Source: Bacillus sp. EB01 | Lineage (GTDB): Bacteria; Bacillota; Bacilli; Bacillales; Cytobacillaceae | DNA length: 64,000 bases | Reading direction: 5' to 3' | NCBI RefSeq assembly: GCF_000613125.1 | Contig: NZ_HG964497.1 | Span: 1,257,791 to 1,321,790, forward strand | Shown here: piece after piece, positions 18,999 to 27,823 of the stretch | Layout of the letters: every line of letters begins with the position of its first letter | How positions within the stretch are numbered: the first letter of the stretch is position 1 | Notes under the pieces: generated by a model | The model's input: the letters and a program-made list of their open reading frames with translations, nothing else | What the model was told of the DNA's origin: nothing | Database searches by the model: none | Made by a program: the position numbers and the translations under genes

Positions 18999-20402
18999 TT
19001 GAGTATACGGATAGATGATATTCCTGCGGATTGGCTGGAGGAAATTATCAACCTTTCAGCAGAGAGAATCGTCGTAACGGATCGTGATGGAATCATTATT
19101 TTTATTAATGACGCCTATTGTGAGTTTCTGGGGACCACTGTTGAACAGGCAATTAAGCGTCCTGTTACAGAAGTTATTGAAAATACTAGGATGCATATTG
19201 TTTCAGCAACAGGGCAGGCAGAAATTGCAGCGGTCCATAAAATAAAGGGGACCGAAATGATTGCGAACCGATTCCCTCTTATTGTGGATGGGCAATTGGT
19301 CGGCGCAGTGGGGACAGTCATGTTCCGAAATCCAGAAGAACTCCATACCTATAAAACAAAGATACAGCATCTTGTGGACGAATTAAAATATTATAAAAAG
19401 AAAGTCGAGAAGGAATTGACCAGCAAGTATGAATTTAGTGACCTTATTGGGACAAGCCCGTCCTTTATGGAGGTGAAAAAACTTGCCTGGCGGATTTCCG
19501 CCAGCAACTCCGCAGTTCTCCTTTTAGGAGAGTCGGGTACAGGTAAAGAGCTGTTTGCGCATTCCATCCATGATAACAGCATGCGATCTGCTTTTTCGTT
19601 TGTACCAATTAACTGCGCGAGCATTCCTGAGCATCTTCTTGAATCGGAACTATTTGGCTATGCGGATGGCGCATTTACTGGCGCCAAAAAGGGTGGCAAG
19701 AAAGGTCTTTTCCAACTTGCCAACAAAGGGACGATATTTCTGGATGAAATTGGTGACATGCCGCTTGCCATGCAGAGTAAACTGCTCCGTGTCCTGCAAG
19801 AACAGGAAATCCAGCCTGTAGGCAGTCAAAAGACAATTCCCGTCGATGTGAGGATTATAACCGCGACTCATCGCGACCTTGAAAAAATGGTCGAGGAAGG
19901 GAAGTTTCGCCAGGATCTCTATTATCGTTTAAATGTTATTAAAATAGAGATTCCTCCGTTACGGAAACGAAAAGAAGATATTAAAGTTCTCTCTGAGGGG
20001 CTTGTTAACAAGCTGGAAAAGAAATTCCATCGGAAGGGAATCTTAATTTCTCCTGAAGTACTTCGCATACTCGAGCAGCATTCCTGGCCGGGAAATATTC
20101 GTGAGCTTGAGAATGTATTGGAACGATCCATTAATGTACTTGACGGTAATGTGATTGAGACTGTCCACCTTCCGCTATATTTAAGGGACCAGGAATTTGT
20201 AACCCCGGATTTGATTCCTGTTTCGCCTGAACCAAAGGCCGGACCAGTAAAGCCCCTTAAAGAAACGATAGCGGAGGCGGAAAAACAGGCCATTCTATCA
20301 GCGCTTGCGCTAACAGACGGAAATCGGGTTGAGGCGGCGAAGCTCCTTAATATAGGCAAGACGAGATTTTATGAAAAGTGCAAGCAATATTCAATAAACT
20401 AA
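18999..20402 (+). CDS. Sigma-54-dependent transcriptional activator (PAS, AAA+, Fis-type HTH)
   Basis: 467-residue enhancer-binding protein. PAS domain about residues 10-110, a short coiled linker 112-145, AAA+ domain with Walker A GESGTGKE (177-184), the sigma-54 contact motif GAFTGA (224-229) and Walker [12 protein letters not shown] (245-255), then a C-terminal Fis-type HTH (about 425-467). It starts at a TTG at 18999 behind GAGGGGGG; an extended -10 (TGATATAAT, 18954-18962) lies just upstream. Position after a cluster with two sigma-54 promoters makes it their likely activator, with the PAS domain sensing an intermediate. Ligand unknown. Confidence 0.92.
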   Translation: MSIRIDDIPADWLEEIINLSAERIVVTDRDGIIIFINDAYCEFLGTTVEQAIKRPVTEVIENTRMHIVSATGQAEIAAVHKIKGTEMIANRFPLIVDGQLVGAVGTVMFRNPEELHTYKTKIQHLVDELKYYKKKVEKELTSKYEFSDLIGTSPSFMEVKKLAWRISASNSAVLLLGESGTGKELFAHSIHDNSMRSAFSFVPINCASIPEHLLESELFGYADGAFTGAKKGGKKGLFQLANKGTIFLDEIGDMPLAMQSKLLRVLQEQEIQPVGSQKTIPVDVRIITATHRDLEKMVEEGKFRQDLYYRLNVIKIEIPPLRKRKEDIKVLSEGLVNKLEKKFHRKGILISPEVLRILEQHSWPGNIRELENVLERSINVLDGNVIETVHLPLYLRDQEFVTPDLIPVSPEPKAGPVKPLKETIAEAEKQAILSALALTDGNRVEAAKLLNIGKTRFYEKCKQYSIN

Positions 20403-20441
20403 TACCAGGGACCGGTAACAGGATCCCTGGTATTTTTTTTT
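20402..20441 (+). terminator. Terminator after the sigma-54 activator
   Basis: ATACCAGGGA and TCCCTGGTAT pair, followed by a run of nine Ts. Confidence 0.88.
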
Positions 20442-20558
20442 GTGGAATGCAGGCAATTCATATCCTTTAACTATAGGGCACTTCCCTCTATTGTTCGTCT
20501 ATAGGGAGTCAGTTCCGCATATACAAGTAGTAGACGATTTTGCGGGGAGGTATCCCAT

Positions 20559-21302
20559 TTGAGGAGAATGAGGAGAAGGGGTCCGCTGCCCCTTCGATAT
20601 GTAGTGCTCATTACGTTTATTACCTTTGTACTCGTTACATATCAAAGCTTAAGTTTAATCAATAAACACATTGAGCCAAGCCTTATAAAAATTGCTGAAA
20701 CAAAAGCAAGGGAAATCGCATCCCAAGCAGTAAACAATGCAATTTCCCAAAATGTATCGGAGAATATCGAGATTGACCAATTAATCATAGTTCATAATAA
20801 TGGAAATGAAATTGGCTACAGCTTTAATCCGAGAGTTTACAACCATGTCATTTCCGAAGCAACAACCCGGGTCCAGAACTATCTTAATTTACTGGAATCA
20901 GGAGATATTGCCGAGCTTGAGGCGGCTTTTCAGGAAGCAGATATATCTGAATCAAATGGAAAAGATGGGATTATTTACGAAATACCATTAGGAATGGCAA
21001 CTAACAATACCCTCTTTTCAAACTTAGGTCCAAAGGTGCCGGTACGTTTTGAAATTCTCGGCGATGTAACAGCAAATATTGAAACAAAGTATTCAGAAAT
21101 AGGCATCAACAATACGTTTCTTGAGTTATACGTGAAGACAGAGGTGCAAATGAGTGTCATTATTCCGCTCATTGAAAGAGAGGTTAAGGTAACCAACTCC
21201 GTTAAGATAGGCGATTTATTTTTACAAGGAAAGGTTCCTCAATATTATAACGGCAGCGACAAGGGCGGCAATGATGTCAATCCAATTGTGATTCCTGACT
21301 AA
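20559..21302 (+). CDS. yunB: Sporulation protein YunB
   Basis: 247 residues: a short basic N-terminus, one transmembrane segment (about 14-32), and an extracytoplasmic domain with KAREIASQAVNNAI and the C-terminal SVIIPLIEREVKVTNSVKIGD, as in YunB, a forespore/mother-cell membrane protein needed for normal sporulation in B. subtilis. TTG start at 20559 has GGGGAGG eight bases upstream; the ATG at 20568 is in frame but lacks spacing. A possible sigma-E-like pair (GTCTATA, CATATACA) lies just upstream, but the match is loose. Confidence 0.88.
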   Translation: MRRMRRRGPLPLRYVVLITFITFVLVTYQSLSLINKHIEPSLIKIAETKAREIASQAVNNAISQNVSENIEIDQLIIVHNNGNEIGYSFNPRVYNHVISEATTRVQNYLNLLESGDIAELEAAFQEADISESNGKDGIIYEIPLGMATNNTLFSNLGPKVPVRFEILGDVTANIETKYSEIGINNTFLELYVKTEVQMSVIIPLIEREVKVTNSVKIGDLFLQGKVPQYYNGSDKGGNDVNPIVIPD

Positions 21303-21315
21303 GTCAATGTTTAGC

Positions 21316-21350
21316 AAAGTCATCATGGGGAAATCCTTTGATGACTTTTT
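21316..21350 (+). terminator. Terminator after yunB
   Basis: AAAGTCATCA and TGATGACTTT with a 13-nt loop, followed by Ts. Confidence 0.8.
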
Positions 21351-21497
21351 AATGTGCAGTCATATGTTAACTAGTTTGTTTATTGCAAGGAATAAAACCA
21401 GTTCATGGGCCAAAACTAATCATGTTGTTTGTGTTGAATTTATAAAGGGAACTAGCAACTTTGAAGGGAAATGCAGTTAGGATTGGAGGATTACAGC

Positions 21498-22622
21498 ATG
21501 AAAGAAGAATATAAAGAAATGTTAGAAGAAATAGCGCTGCCATCAGGTGTAAAGCTAAAGAATAGGATTTTAATGGCGCCTATGACAAATTGGTCTTCTG
21601 GCGCAGATGGTATGGTCACTGATGATGAATTGGCTTATTATCTGGAGCGGTCTGGCGGAGTAGGTGCTGTTATTACAGCTTGCGCAAATGTTACCAGGGA
21701 CGGCCAGGGATTTAAGGACCAGATTAGTGCTTATTCAGATGAACATATCCCCAGCCTGAGAAGGCTTGCGGAAACCATTAAAGGGGAAGGCGCAAAAGCG
21801 ATTTTGCAAATTTTTCATGCCGGAAGGATGTCTCCTCCGGAATTGCTTGATGACAGCCAGCCGGTTAGTGCAAGTGCTGTTGCAGCGGCGCGCCCTGGTG
21901 CGAAAACTCCTCGTGAACTAACAGGAGAAGAGGTTAAGTCCATCATTTACGCCTTTGGGGAAGCGACTAGAAGGGCAATTGAAGCTGGTTTTGACGGAGT
22001 TGAAATACATGGTGCCAATACGTATCTTATCCAGCAGTTTTTCTCTCCTCATTCCAACCGCCGTGAAGACGAGTGGGGAGGATCCCTGGAGAAGCGAATG
22101 GCATTTCCGTTAGCGGTAACTGAATCCGTAAAGCAGGCTGCAAAAAAATATGCCATAGATCCGTTTATTGTCGGTTACAGGCTCTCCCCCGAAGAAATCG
22201 AGGAACCTGGGATTACAATGGAGGAAACTCTAAAATTGGCTGATGTATTATCGGAACAGGGCTTGGATTACCTCCACGTTTCGACTCAAGATTTTTGGAA
22301 AGGTTCGCTGAGGGACAAGTCAGATGACCGTTCCCGGGTTGTCCTCATACATGACCGCGTAGGAGATAAGATTCCGGTCATTGGAGTAGGGTCGCTTTAT
22401 TCTCCGGATGACGTTAAGAAGGCAATGTCTAGCGGGGTTCCGTTGATTGCACTTGGCCGTGAATTGATTGTCGAACCTAAATGGGTGGAGAAGGTAAATT
22501 CAGGGAAGGAAGAAGAGATTCGTGTAACACTTTCAAAAAATGATCAGGGAAAACTTGTAGTCCCAAATCCGTTATGGCAGGCAATTGTTAACACACCCGG
22601 CTGGTTTCCTCTAAAGGATTGA
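21498..22622 (+). CDS. Old yellow enzyme family NADH:flavin oxidoreductase
   Basis: FMN-dependent TIM-barrel oxidoreductase of 374 residues. N-terminal LPSGVKLKNRILMAPMTNW, then LQIFHAGRM, GFDGVEIHGANTYLIQQFFSPHSNRRED and the C-terminal GVGSLYSPDDVKKAM and IALGRELIVEPKW are hallmarks. Lacks the C-terminal FAD/Fe-S extension of dienoyl-CoA reductases. The frame is open nine codons further upstream, but GGAGG eight bases before the ATG at 21498 fixes the start. Substrate unknown; such enzymes reduce activated alkenes and nitro compounds. A monocistronic gene by spacing. Confidence 0.9.
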   Translation: MKEEYKEMLEEIALPSGVKLKNRILMAPMTNWSSGADGMVTDDELAYYLERSGGVGAVITACANVTRDGQGFKDQISAYSDEHIPSLRRLAETIKGEGAKAILQIFHAGRMSPPELLDDSQPVSASAVAAARPGAKTPRELTGEEVKSIIYAFGEATRRAIEAGFDGVEIHGANTYLIQQFFSPHSNRREDEWGGSLEKRMAFPLAVTESVKQAAKKYAIDPFIVGYRLSPEEIEEPGITMEETLKLADVLSEQGLDYLHVSTQDFWKGSLRDKSDDRSRVVLIHDRVGDKIPVIGVGSLYSPDDVKKAMSSGVPLIALGRELIVEPKWVEKVNSGKEEEIRVTLSKNDQGKLVVPNPLWQAIVNTPGWFPLKD

Positions 22623-22675
22623 TATAGCTTATAAATGGCGCGTCAGTGGGAACGATAAGGGTGGAGGTGCCCTGG

Positions 22676-23179
22676 ATGAAAAAAACAATAATAATATTTG
22701 CTTTACTAACAGTGCTGATTATGAACGGAAATGAAGTCTTTGCGGGTAAACAAAATCCGGAGTGCAAGGCATTAGAACAGATTTTCAAGACGAAGGTTAA
22801 AGCTGAGAAAAATGTTTGCAGTCTGGAAATCACCCGAAATAGTATTGAAGCAACTCATATGGGGGAAAAGGTTTCACCTGAAACGGCGGGTCTAGCTTTT
22901 CATTTTGCATTTGAGAAATTGGATGATAAAGAAACTTTGGTCATTGGTGAAATGGCACTGCTCCAAGAAGAAGTAAATCCTGTTATTGATGAGTTAAGGG
23001 AGGGTGGCCTTGAGATTTCCGCTATCCATAACCTTTGGATGTATGAAAAGCCAAGGATTATGTATCTCCATGTTCAAGGGAAAGGCAATATGATTAAGCA
23101 GGCCAATACATTGATTAACGCGATTGCAGTGACGAAAGAGAAACAGAAACAAGCATTGGACACCACCGGAGCTCATTAA
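22676..23179 (+). CDS. Secreted DUF1259 (LppY/LpqO-like) protein
   Basis: 167 residues with an N-terminal signal peptide (MKKTIIIFALLTVLIMNGNE, cleavage near VFA-GKQN). The mature part matches the DUF1259 layout: an N-terminal Leu-Glu-Ile core, FEKLDDKETLVIGEMALLQEEVNPVIDEL and the late ISAIHNLWMYEKPRIMYLHVQG, with a conserved His in AIHNL. Function is not known. Start at 22676 has GGAGG eight bases upstream. 54 bp after the oxidoreductase; could be co-transcribed. Confidence 0.8.
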   Translation: MKKTIIIFALLTVLIMNGNEVFAGKQNPECKALEQIFKTKVKAEKNVCSLEITRNSIEATHMGEKVSPETAGLAFHFAFEKLDDKETLVIGEMALLQEEVNPVIDELREGGLEISAIHNLWMYEKPRIMYLHVQGKGNMIKQANTLINAIAVTKEKQKQALDTTGAH

Positions 23180-23192
23180 AAAGGTCCGGTGG

Positions 23193-23221
23193 TTGACTTA
23201 GTTTATTGTTCATGATATATT
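23193..23221 (+). promoter_or_regulatory. Sigma-A promoter of the dioxygenase gene
   Basis: TTGACT (23193-23198), 17-bp spacer, TATATT (23216-23221). The MhqR-type operator begins at the last base of the -10. Confidence 0.75.
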
Positions 23222-23240
23222 TATCTCGAAGTAGAGATAA
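23221..23240. promoter_or_regulatory. MhqR-type operator
   Basis: TTATCTC-GAAGTA-GAGATAA, perfect 7-bp arms, very close to the known B. subtilis MhqR box (TATCTCGAATTCGAGATA form). It covers the transcription start of the ring-cleavage dioxygenase gene, the classical place for repression relieved by quinones. Confidence 0.8.
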
Positions 23241-23282
23241 ATTAACTAAAGATAAATAACACATTATATCGGAGGAAAAAAC

Positions 23283-24260
23283 ATGAACGGACTAAAAGGA
23301 ATGCACCATGTCACGGCTATTACGAGCAGTGCTGAAAAAAATTATGAATTCTTCACTTATGTACTTGGGATGAGGCTTGTCAAGAAGACAGTGAACCAGG
23401 ATGATATCCAGACCTATCACTTATTCTTCGCTGATGATGAAGGCAGTGCTGGAACAGATATGACCTTTTTTGATTTTCCAGGTATCCCTAAAGGCACACA
23501 TGGGACAGATGAAATTTTCAAAACATCATTCCGCGTTCCAAGTGATGCTGCTTTAGGTTATTGGGTAGAGCGCTTCGACCGTTTGCAGGTCAGCCACAAA
23601 GGCATAAAGGAACAGTTCGGCAGAAAGACACTGTCATTTGTTGATTTTGACGACCAGCAGTATCAACTAATTTCTGATGAGCATCTTGGTGGAGTAGCCC
23701 CTGGGGTTCCGTGGATAAAAGGGCCGATTCCATTGGAATATGCGATTGTCGGACTAGGACCGATTCATGTTAGGACGGCACATTTTGATTACTTCAGACA
23801 AGTTCTTGGAAAGGTCATGGATTACAAAGAAGTTGCCCATGAAGGTTCCCTCTATTTGTTCGAAGTCGGTGAAGGCGGGAATGGTGCTGGAGTCATTGTT
23901 GAGCCTAATACACTTCTTCCACAGGGAAGGCAGGGTTTCGGCACGGTCCACCATGCGGCATTCAGGGTTGAGAACCGGGAAGTACTTGATTATTGGATCA
24001 AGAGGATGGAAAGCTTTGGTTTCCAAACGTCTGGATTTGTTGACCGCTTCTTCTTCGGTTCCCTTTATGTACGGGTAGCACCTGGTATCCTATTTGAGTT
24101 TGCAACAGATGGACCAGGATTCATGGGGGATGAGCCATACGAAACGCTAGGAGAAAAACTGTCACTGCCGCCATTTTTGGAACCGAAACGCGAGCAAATT
24201 GAAAAAATGGTGCGGCCTATTAATACCATCAGAAGCACCATTGAGTTTGAAAAAGAATAA
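23283..24260 (+). CDS. mhqO: Ring-cleaving dioxygenase of the MhqO/MhqE type (VOC superfamily)
   Basis: 325 residues with two glyoxalase/VOC modules: the first begins GMHHVTAITSSAEKNYEFFTYVLGMRLVKKTVN, the second near residue 150. Metal ligands are likely the His in MHHVT, the His in FGTVHHAAF and the Glu in ILFEFATDGPGF. Family members degrade hydroquinones and give quinone resistance. ATG at 23283 with GGAGG. The operator at 23221-23240 supports MhqR control. Symbol given by similarity to B. subtilis MhqO; paralogues MhqA and MhqE exist. Confidence 0.86.
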   Translation: MNGLKGMHHVTAITSSAEKNYEFFTYVLGMRLVKKTVNQDDIQTYHLFFADDEGSAGTDMTFFDFPGIPKGTHGTDEIFKTSFRVPSDAALGYWVERFDRLQVSHKGIKEQFGRKTLSFVDFDDQQYQLISDEHLGGVAPGVPWIKGPIPLEYAIVGLGPIHVRTAHFDYFRQVLGKVMDYKEVAHEGSLYLFEVGEGGNGAGVIVEPNTLLPQGRQGFGTVHHAAFRVENREVLDYWIKRMESFGFQTSGFVDRFFFGSLYVRVAPGILFEFATDGPGFMGDEPYETLGEKLSLPPFLEPKREQIEKMVRPINTIRSTIEFEKE

Positions 24261-24274
24261 CTATCTTCACGAAT

Positions 24275-24308
24275 GACCGCTGTTCCCTCGAGGGACGGCG
24301 GTTTTATT
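24275..24308 (+). terminator. Terminator after mhqO
   Basis: ACCGCTGTTCCCTCGAGGGA continuing CGGCGGT forms an imperfect hairpin followed by TTTTATT. Confidence 0.7.
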
Positions 24309-24546
24309 ATAAGCAAGAGTTGATTGAAGCGCTGCCTGAAGCCGAAATTAGCGTGGTGTTTTACACTCCATATCTTTTTTCCTCCTCAAGGAACTATGTA
24401 ACTATGATTCTATAAAATCCTGCTCCTTTAAAGATTTGCTATTTTTTCCTAATGTTATAGTGGAAAAATATTTTAATAGTTAAATTAATAGTTTTTTCGA
24501 CAGCCGTGATATAATAAAAGAAAATACACAACAAGGAGCAATTGGG

Positions 24547-25515
24547 ATGTTAAGAGATCTTTTCATTGGCCTATCCAAAAACCAAATGCTGAATACTGCT
24601 GCAAAAAATTATGGCCTTAAGCTAGGTGCACAAAGTGTTGTTGCCGGGACAAACGTTGAAGAAACAATTGAAAGTATAAAAGAATTGAACAGGCACGGCA
24701 TTTCCGCTACTGTTGATAACTTAGGGGAATTCGTCTACAAAGAATCCGAAGCAACTGAAGCGAAGGAACAAATCCTCAAGGTTGTTAATGCCATTAATGA
24801 ACACAAATTGTCAGCTCATCTATCCATCAAGCCGACTCAGGTTGGCCTCGATATCGATTTTGACTTCTGTCTTGCTAACGTAAGGGAAATCGTTGCGAAA
24901 GCATCAGAGTACGACATCTTTGTGAATATTGACATGGAAGATTCAAGCCACCTTGAAAAGACTTTTCTTCTCGTTGACCGCCTTTATGAGGATTATGAGA
25001 ACGTTGGCACCGTCATCCAGGCTTATTTTCATAACGCACTAGAGCAGGTTCAAAACTATCGGAACATGCGTATTCGCCTTGTAAAAGGAGCTTATAAAGA
25101 GCCTGCTGAAATTGCTTTCCAAGATAAGAAGGATATTGATGCAAACTACCGGAAAATCATTGAGTGGCATTTGCTAAATGGTAAATTCACTTCAATTGCT
25201 ACGCATGACCATAACATCATTAACCATGTAAAACTGTTTGTGAAAGAGCATAATATCCCGAACAGCCAATTTGAATTCCAGATGCTGTATGGTTTCCGCA
25301 AGGAGCTTCAGTACGAACTCGCAAAAGAAGGCTATAACTTCTGCACATATGTTCCCTTTGGAAAGGACTGGTATGGCTATTTCATGCGCCGCCTTGCAGA
25401 AAGGCCGCAAAACCTGAACCTTGTCGCAAAACAAGTGTTCAACAAGAAGACGAATACAATGATTGGCCTTGCAGCTGGAGCATTCCTTCTAGGCAGGCTG
25501 ACAAAGAAAAAATAA
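24547..25515 (+). CDS. putB: Proline dehydrogenase
   Basis: Monofunctional FAD-dependent PRODH, 322 residues, oxidising proline to pyrroline-5-carboxylate. TIM-barrel motifs: SIKPTQVGLD, VNIDMEDSSH, RLVKGAYKEP (catalytic Lys/Arg region), IATHDHNI, FQMLYGFR and the substrate-binding C-terminus VPFGKDWYGYFMRRLAERPQN. ATG at 24547 after AAGGAG. An extended -10 (TGATATAAT) occurs about 40 bp upstream. No pyrroline-5-carboxylate dehydrogenase gene lies beside it, so that step is encoded elsewhere. Confidence 0.93.
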   Translation: MLRDLFIGLSKNQMLNTAAKNYGLKLGAQSVVAGTNVEETIESIKELNRHGISATVDNLGEFVYKESEATEAKEQILKVVNAINEHKLSAHLSIKPTQVGLDIDFDFCLANVREIVAKASEYDIFVNIDMEDSSHLEKTFLLVDRLYEDYENVGTVIQAYFHNALEQVQNYRNMRIRLVKGAYKEPAEIAFQDKKDIDANYRKIIEWHLLNGKFTSIATHDHNIINHVKLFVKEHNIPNSQFEFQMLYGFRKELQYELAKEGYNFCTYVPFGKDWYGYFMRRLAERPQNLNLVAKQVFNKKTNTMIGLAAGAFLLGRLTKKK

Positions 25516-25522
25516 ATATCAA

Positions 25523-25556
25523 AAGCGCAAGCGCCTTGTGGCGCTGAAGCTAGACG
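25523..25556. repeat. Minimal copy of the interspersed repeat
   Basis: AAAAGCGCAAGCGCCTTGTG followed by GCGCTGAAGCTAGAC is the reverse complement of the two ends (TCTAGCTTCAGCGCC and AAGGCGCTTGCGCTTTT) joined with the middle missing. Related copies at 679, 3885 and 60963. Confidence 0.6.
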
Positions 25557-25561
25557 TAGAC

Positions 25562-25603
25562 AAGAAAGCCGGGCATCCTTATATGGATAGACCGGCTTTC
25601 TTA
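25562..25603. terminator. Bidirectional terminator between putB and the ger operon
   Basis: AAGAAAGCCGG and CCGGCTTTCTT are perfectly complementary around a 19-nt loop, with A and T tracts on both sides, so it can end transcription from either convergent unit. Confidence 0.75.
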
Positions 25604-25605
25604 TA

Positions 25606-26715
25606 TCACAGTTGTTCCTTCCTATTCTTTTTCTCCATTTTCCTTTTTATGATGCTTACAAGGAAAAGGAAGGGGATATAGCCATATAGAAAGGCTATAC
25701 CTGAATAAGCTGTGATTTTTGAGAGTTTTTTTCCGTATTCAATATCTTCCAAAGCCAGATTCAAAAGGAAAAAGGCAATCAAAAATCCTAAAAGAGCACG
25801 GGTAGGTTTAAAGCCGTATGTTACTTTTAGAATCCTTGTACACGACCATAGGGAAATGGAAACAATAGATGTGATGACAAGGAAGAAGGTGAAGATAAAA
25901 ACAAATTCGTAGCTCTCCAATACAGAAAAACGAATTAATTTAATCATGGCCAGTGTCGGCCATAGTGTATGGGCAAGCTTTCCCTGTGTATAGTATAAAA
26001 AAGTCAGGATACAAAGGCCTAGATAAAGCAATGTTGTAGAGAAGAGACCCAAATGCCCCCACTTTTTGGATTGTCCATGGTTCTTTATAAACGGAAAGTA
26101 GATAAGGATATTCTCAAAGCCAATAAAAAGATAAATGCTTTCCCTGCCGGAAACGAAATAGTCTTTTATGCTATGTGAGAAAAAAGGCATCATATTGCGA
26201 AGTTCAAGATAAGGGTACAAGAGAATGAAAGGGAAAATAAGAAATATGGGTATGACAACTCCCCAAAAGGCTATTCCTGTAACTACCCTGAATCCTCCCG
26301 ATACAATATAGTAGACAACGATACAGATAGCAAATGTTAATTCCCAAAGTGGAACCATGTCAAACGCCCACGTCTGTAAAATATCAATATATCCATAGAG
26401 TAGGCTGAAGCTGATTAAGCCAAAGTAACAAACAAGGATCATATTAAGGGAATTTCCAATGTATTTTCCGAAAGTCTTTTTGTGGAATCCCATTAAATCA
26501 CCAGACGGAGAACTTTTTAAGATGCTCATCACCATCAAAAACAATATGTTTAAGCTTAATCCGACAACTAGCAGTGAAAGCCAGGCATCATGGCCTGCTC
26601 CTTTTGCGATTCTGGTTTGAAAGTTTAAAGTCCCTATTCCAATTTGGGAGGCGGGAAAAAGGAAAAACAAAAAAAACGGGGAAAGTTTATTTTTTTCTTG
26701 AACAGTCCGATCCAT
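25606..26715 (-). CDS. gerKB: Germinant receptor subunit B (GerKB-like, APC-superfamily permease)
   Basis: 369 residues with ten predicted membrane helices, the endospore germination permease family. N-terminal SPFFLFFLFPASQIGIGTLN and the MGFHKKTFGKYIGNSLN loop are typical. It is the last gene of an A-C-B ordered operon, the order of B. subtilis gerK rather than gerA. Acts in the inner spore membrane in sensing small-molecule germinants. Which germinant cannot be said. Highly basic C-terminus (IIKRKMEKKNRKEQL). Confidence 0.88.
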   Translation of the reverse strand: MDRTVQEKNKLSPFFLFFLFPASQIGIGTLNFQTRIAKGAGHDAWLSLLVVGLSLNILFLMVMSILKSSPSGDLMGFHKKTFGKYIGNSLNMILVCYFGLISFSLLYGYIDILQTWAFDMVPLWELTFAICIVVYYIVSGGFRVVTGIAFWGVVIPIFLIFPFILLYPYLELRNMMPFFSHSIKDYFVSGRESIYLFIGFENILIYFPFIKNHGQSKKWGHLGLFSTTLLYLGLCILTFLYYTQGKLAHTLWPTLAMIKLIRFSVLESYEFVFIFTFFLVITSIVSISLWSCTRILKVTYGFKPTRALLGFLIAFFLLNLALEDIEYGKKLSKITAYSGIAFLYGYIPFLFLVSIIKRKMEKKNRKEQL

Positions 26716-26733
26716 ATTTATTACCCCGATTCA

Positions 26734-27813
26734 TTATCTTCGAATGCCAGCCTGAATAATTGTTACTGTTATATCAGGCTCGACCTTTAGGTGTTTATAT
26801 TCATTATTATAGAAATCATCTTCATTCCATGCTTCGTCATGTGACCTGATCAAATCCCCAAGTCCAATTGGATCTACCCCGTTCTTTTTTAACAACTGGA
26901 TCAGTTCTAAAATTTCACTTTTTAGCTCTTTCTCAATTGCTGACTTTATCAGATCTATATCACTCTTTTGATTCAGTTGGATCCAGCCAGGAAATTCTCG
27001 AATTTTAACATTTAGATCTAGATTTACCTTAATTGAATCATTAGCAGTGACTTTCCAGGTTGGTTTACTCCTTATTTCGCGTACGCCTATCTCTCCCTTC
27101 TTTTCATTTTTCTTTATCGGTATTTCAAATAAAACCTGGTGTTCAAAGGGATCAAGGAGGGCAAGAATTTCGTATTGGTTTTCCTTTAATTCAAGCTTTA
27201 ACTTATCATCCTTAAAAACGGCTAGCCCTTCAATACGGACACTATTTTCTGTACCTTGAGAAAGGACGGGCATATAAGGATCCCTGCCAGCTCCAAAATA
27301 ATTGTTTAAAAAAATATGAAGATCTGTACGAGGCATTGACAACGTTGTATAGTTTTGGGTAATGGTTTCCGCTACTGCCAATGTCCCGTTTTCCTTAACC
27401 TTTTTTAGGAACTCCTTTGCATTTGGTTTTACGACAGCTGTCTGAACACTGGTACCTATCGTTGGATTGTTGAAGACGGTCCGAATGATATGCCCTACTC
27501 CTTCCTTCCCAAAATCCTCACCGAATACAATGACAATTGTCTTCGAAAGTTCAATGGGAAATTTGGTTTGCTGATTTGTATGGGCAAGCATTTCGCTGGA
27601 ATTTGCTCCTTCGACATTCCTGATTTCCAAAGCTTGTTTATTTTTCCCTTTTGTGTAATCGGGATACAGAACAGTTGCACCCAATGTCCCGTCTTTTTGG
27701 ATGTCATACCCAAGAGTATGAACAATGCTCAATCTGTCAATAATCTTGGTTCGTTCACATCCGGGAATAATGATAAGAATGATGATGATCAAAAATAACA
27801 ATGGGCGATACAT
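26734..27813 (-). CDS. gerKC: Germinant receptor subunit C, lipoprotein (Ger(x)C family)
   Basis: Lipoprotein with signal MYRPLLFLIIIILIIIPGC; the lipobox cysteine is residue 19. The Ger(x)C fold follows: IDRLSIVHTLGYDIQKDG, LPIELSKTIVIVFGEDFGKEGVGHIIR (middle), and the C-terminal domain with SAIEKELKSEILELIQLLKK. The ATG at 27813 has AGAGGTG upstream; the frame is open 14 codons further. Ten bases after gerKA and 18 before gerKB. Confidence 0.88.
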   Translation of the reverse strand: MYRPLLFLIIIILIIIPGCERTKIIDRLSIVHTLGYDIQKDGTLGATVLYPDYTKGKNKQALEIRNVEGANSSEMLAHTNQQTKFPIELSKTIVIVFGEDFGKEGVGHIIRTVFNNPTIGTSVQTAVVKPNAKEFLKKVKENGTLAVAETITQNYTTLSMPRTDLHIFLNNYFGAGRDPYMPVLSQGTENSVRIEGLAVFKDDKLKLELKENQYEILALLDPFEHQVLFEIPIKKNEKKGEIGVREIRSKPTWKVTANDSIKVNLDLNVKIREFPGWIQLNQKSDIDLIKSAIEKELKSEILELIQLLKKNGVDPIGLGDLIRSHDEAWNEDDFYNNEYKHLKVEPDITVTIIQAGIRR

Positions 27814-27823
27814 TATTTCACCT

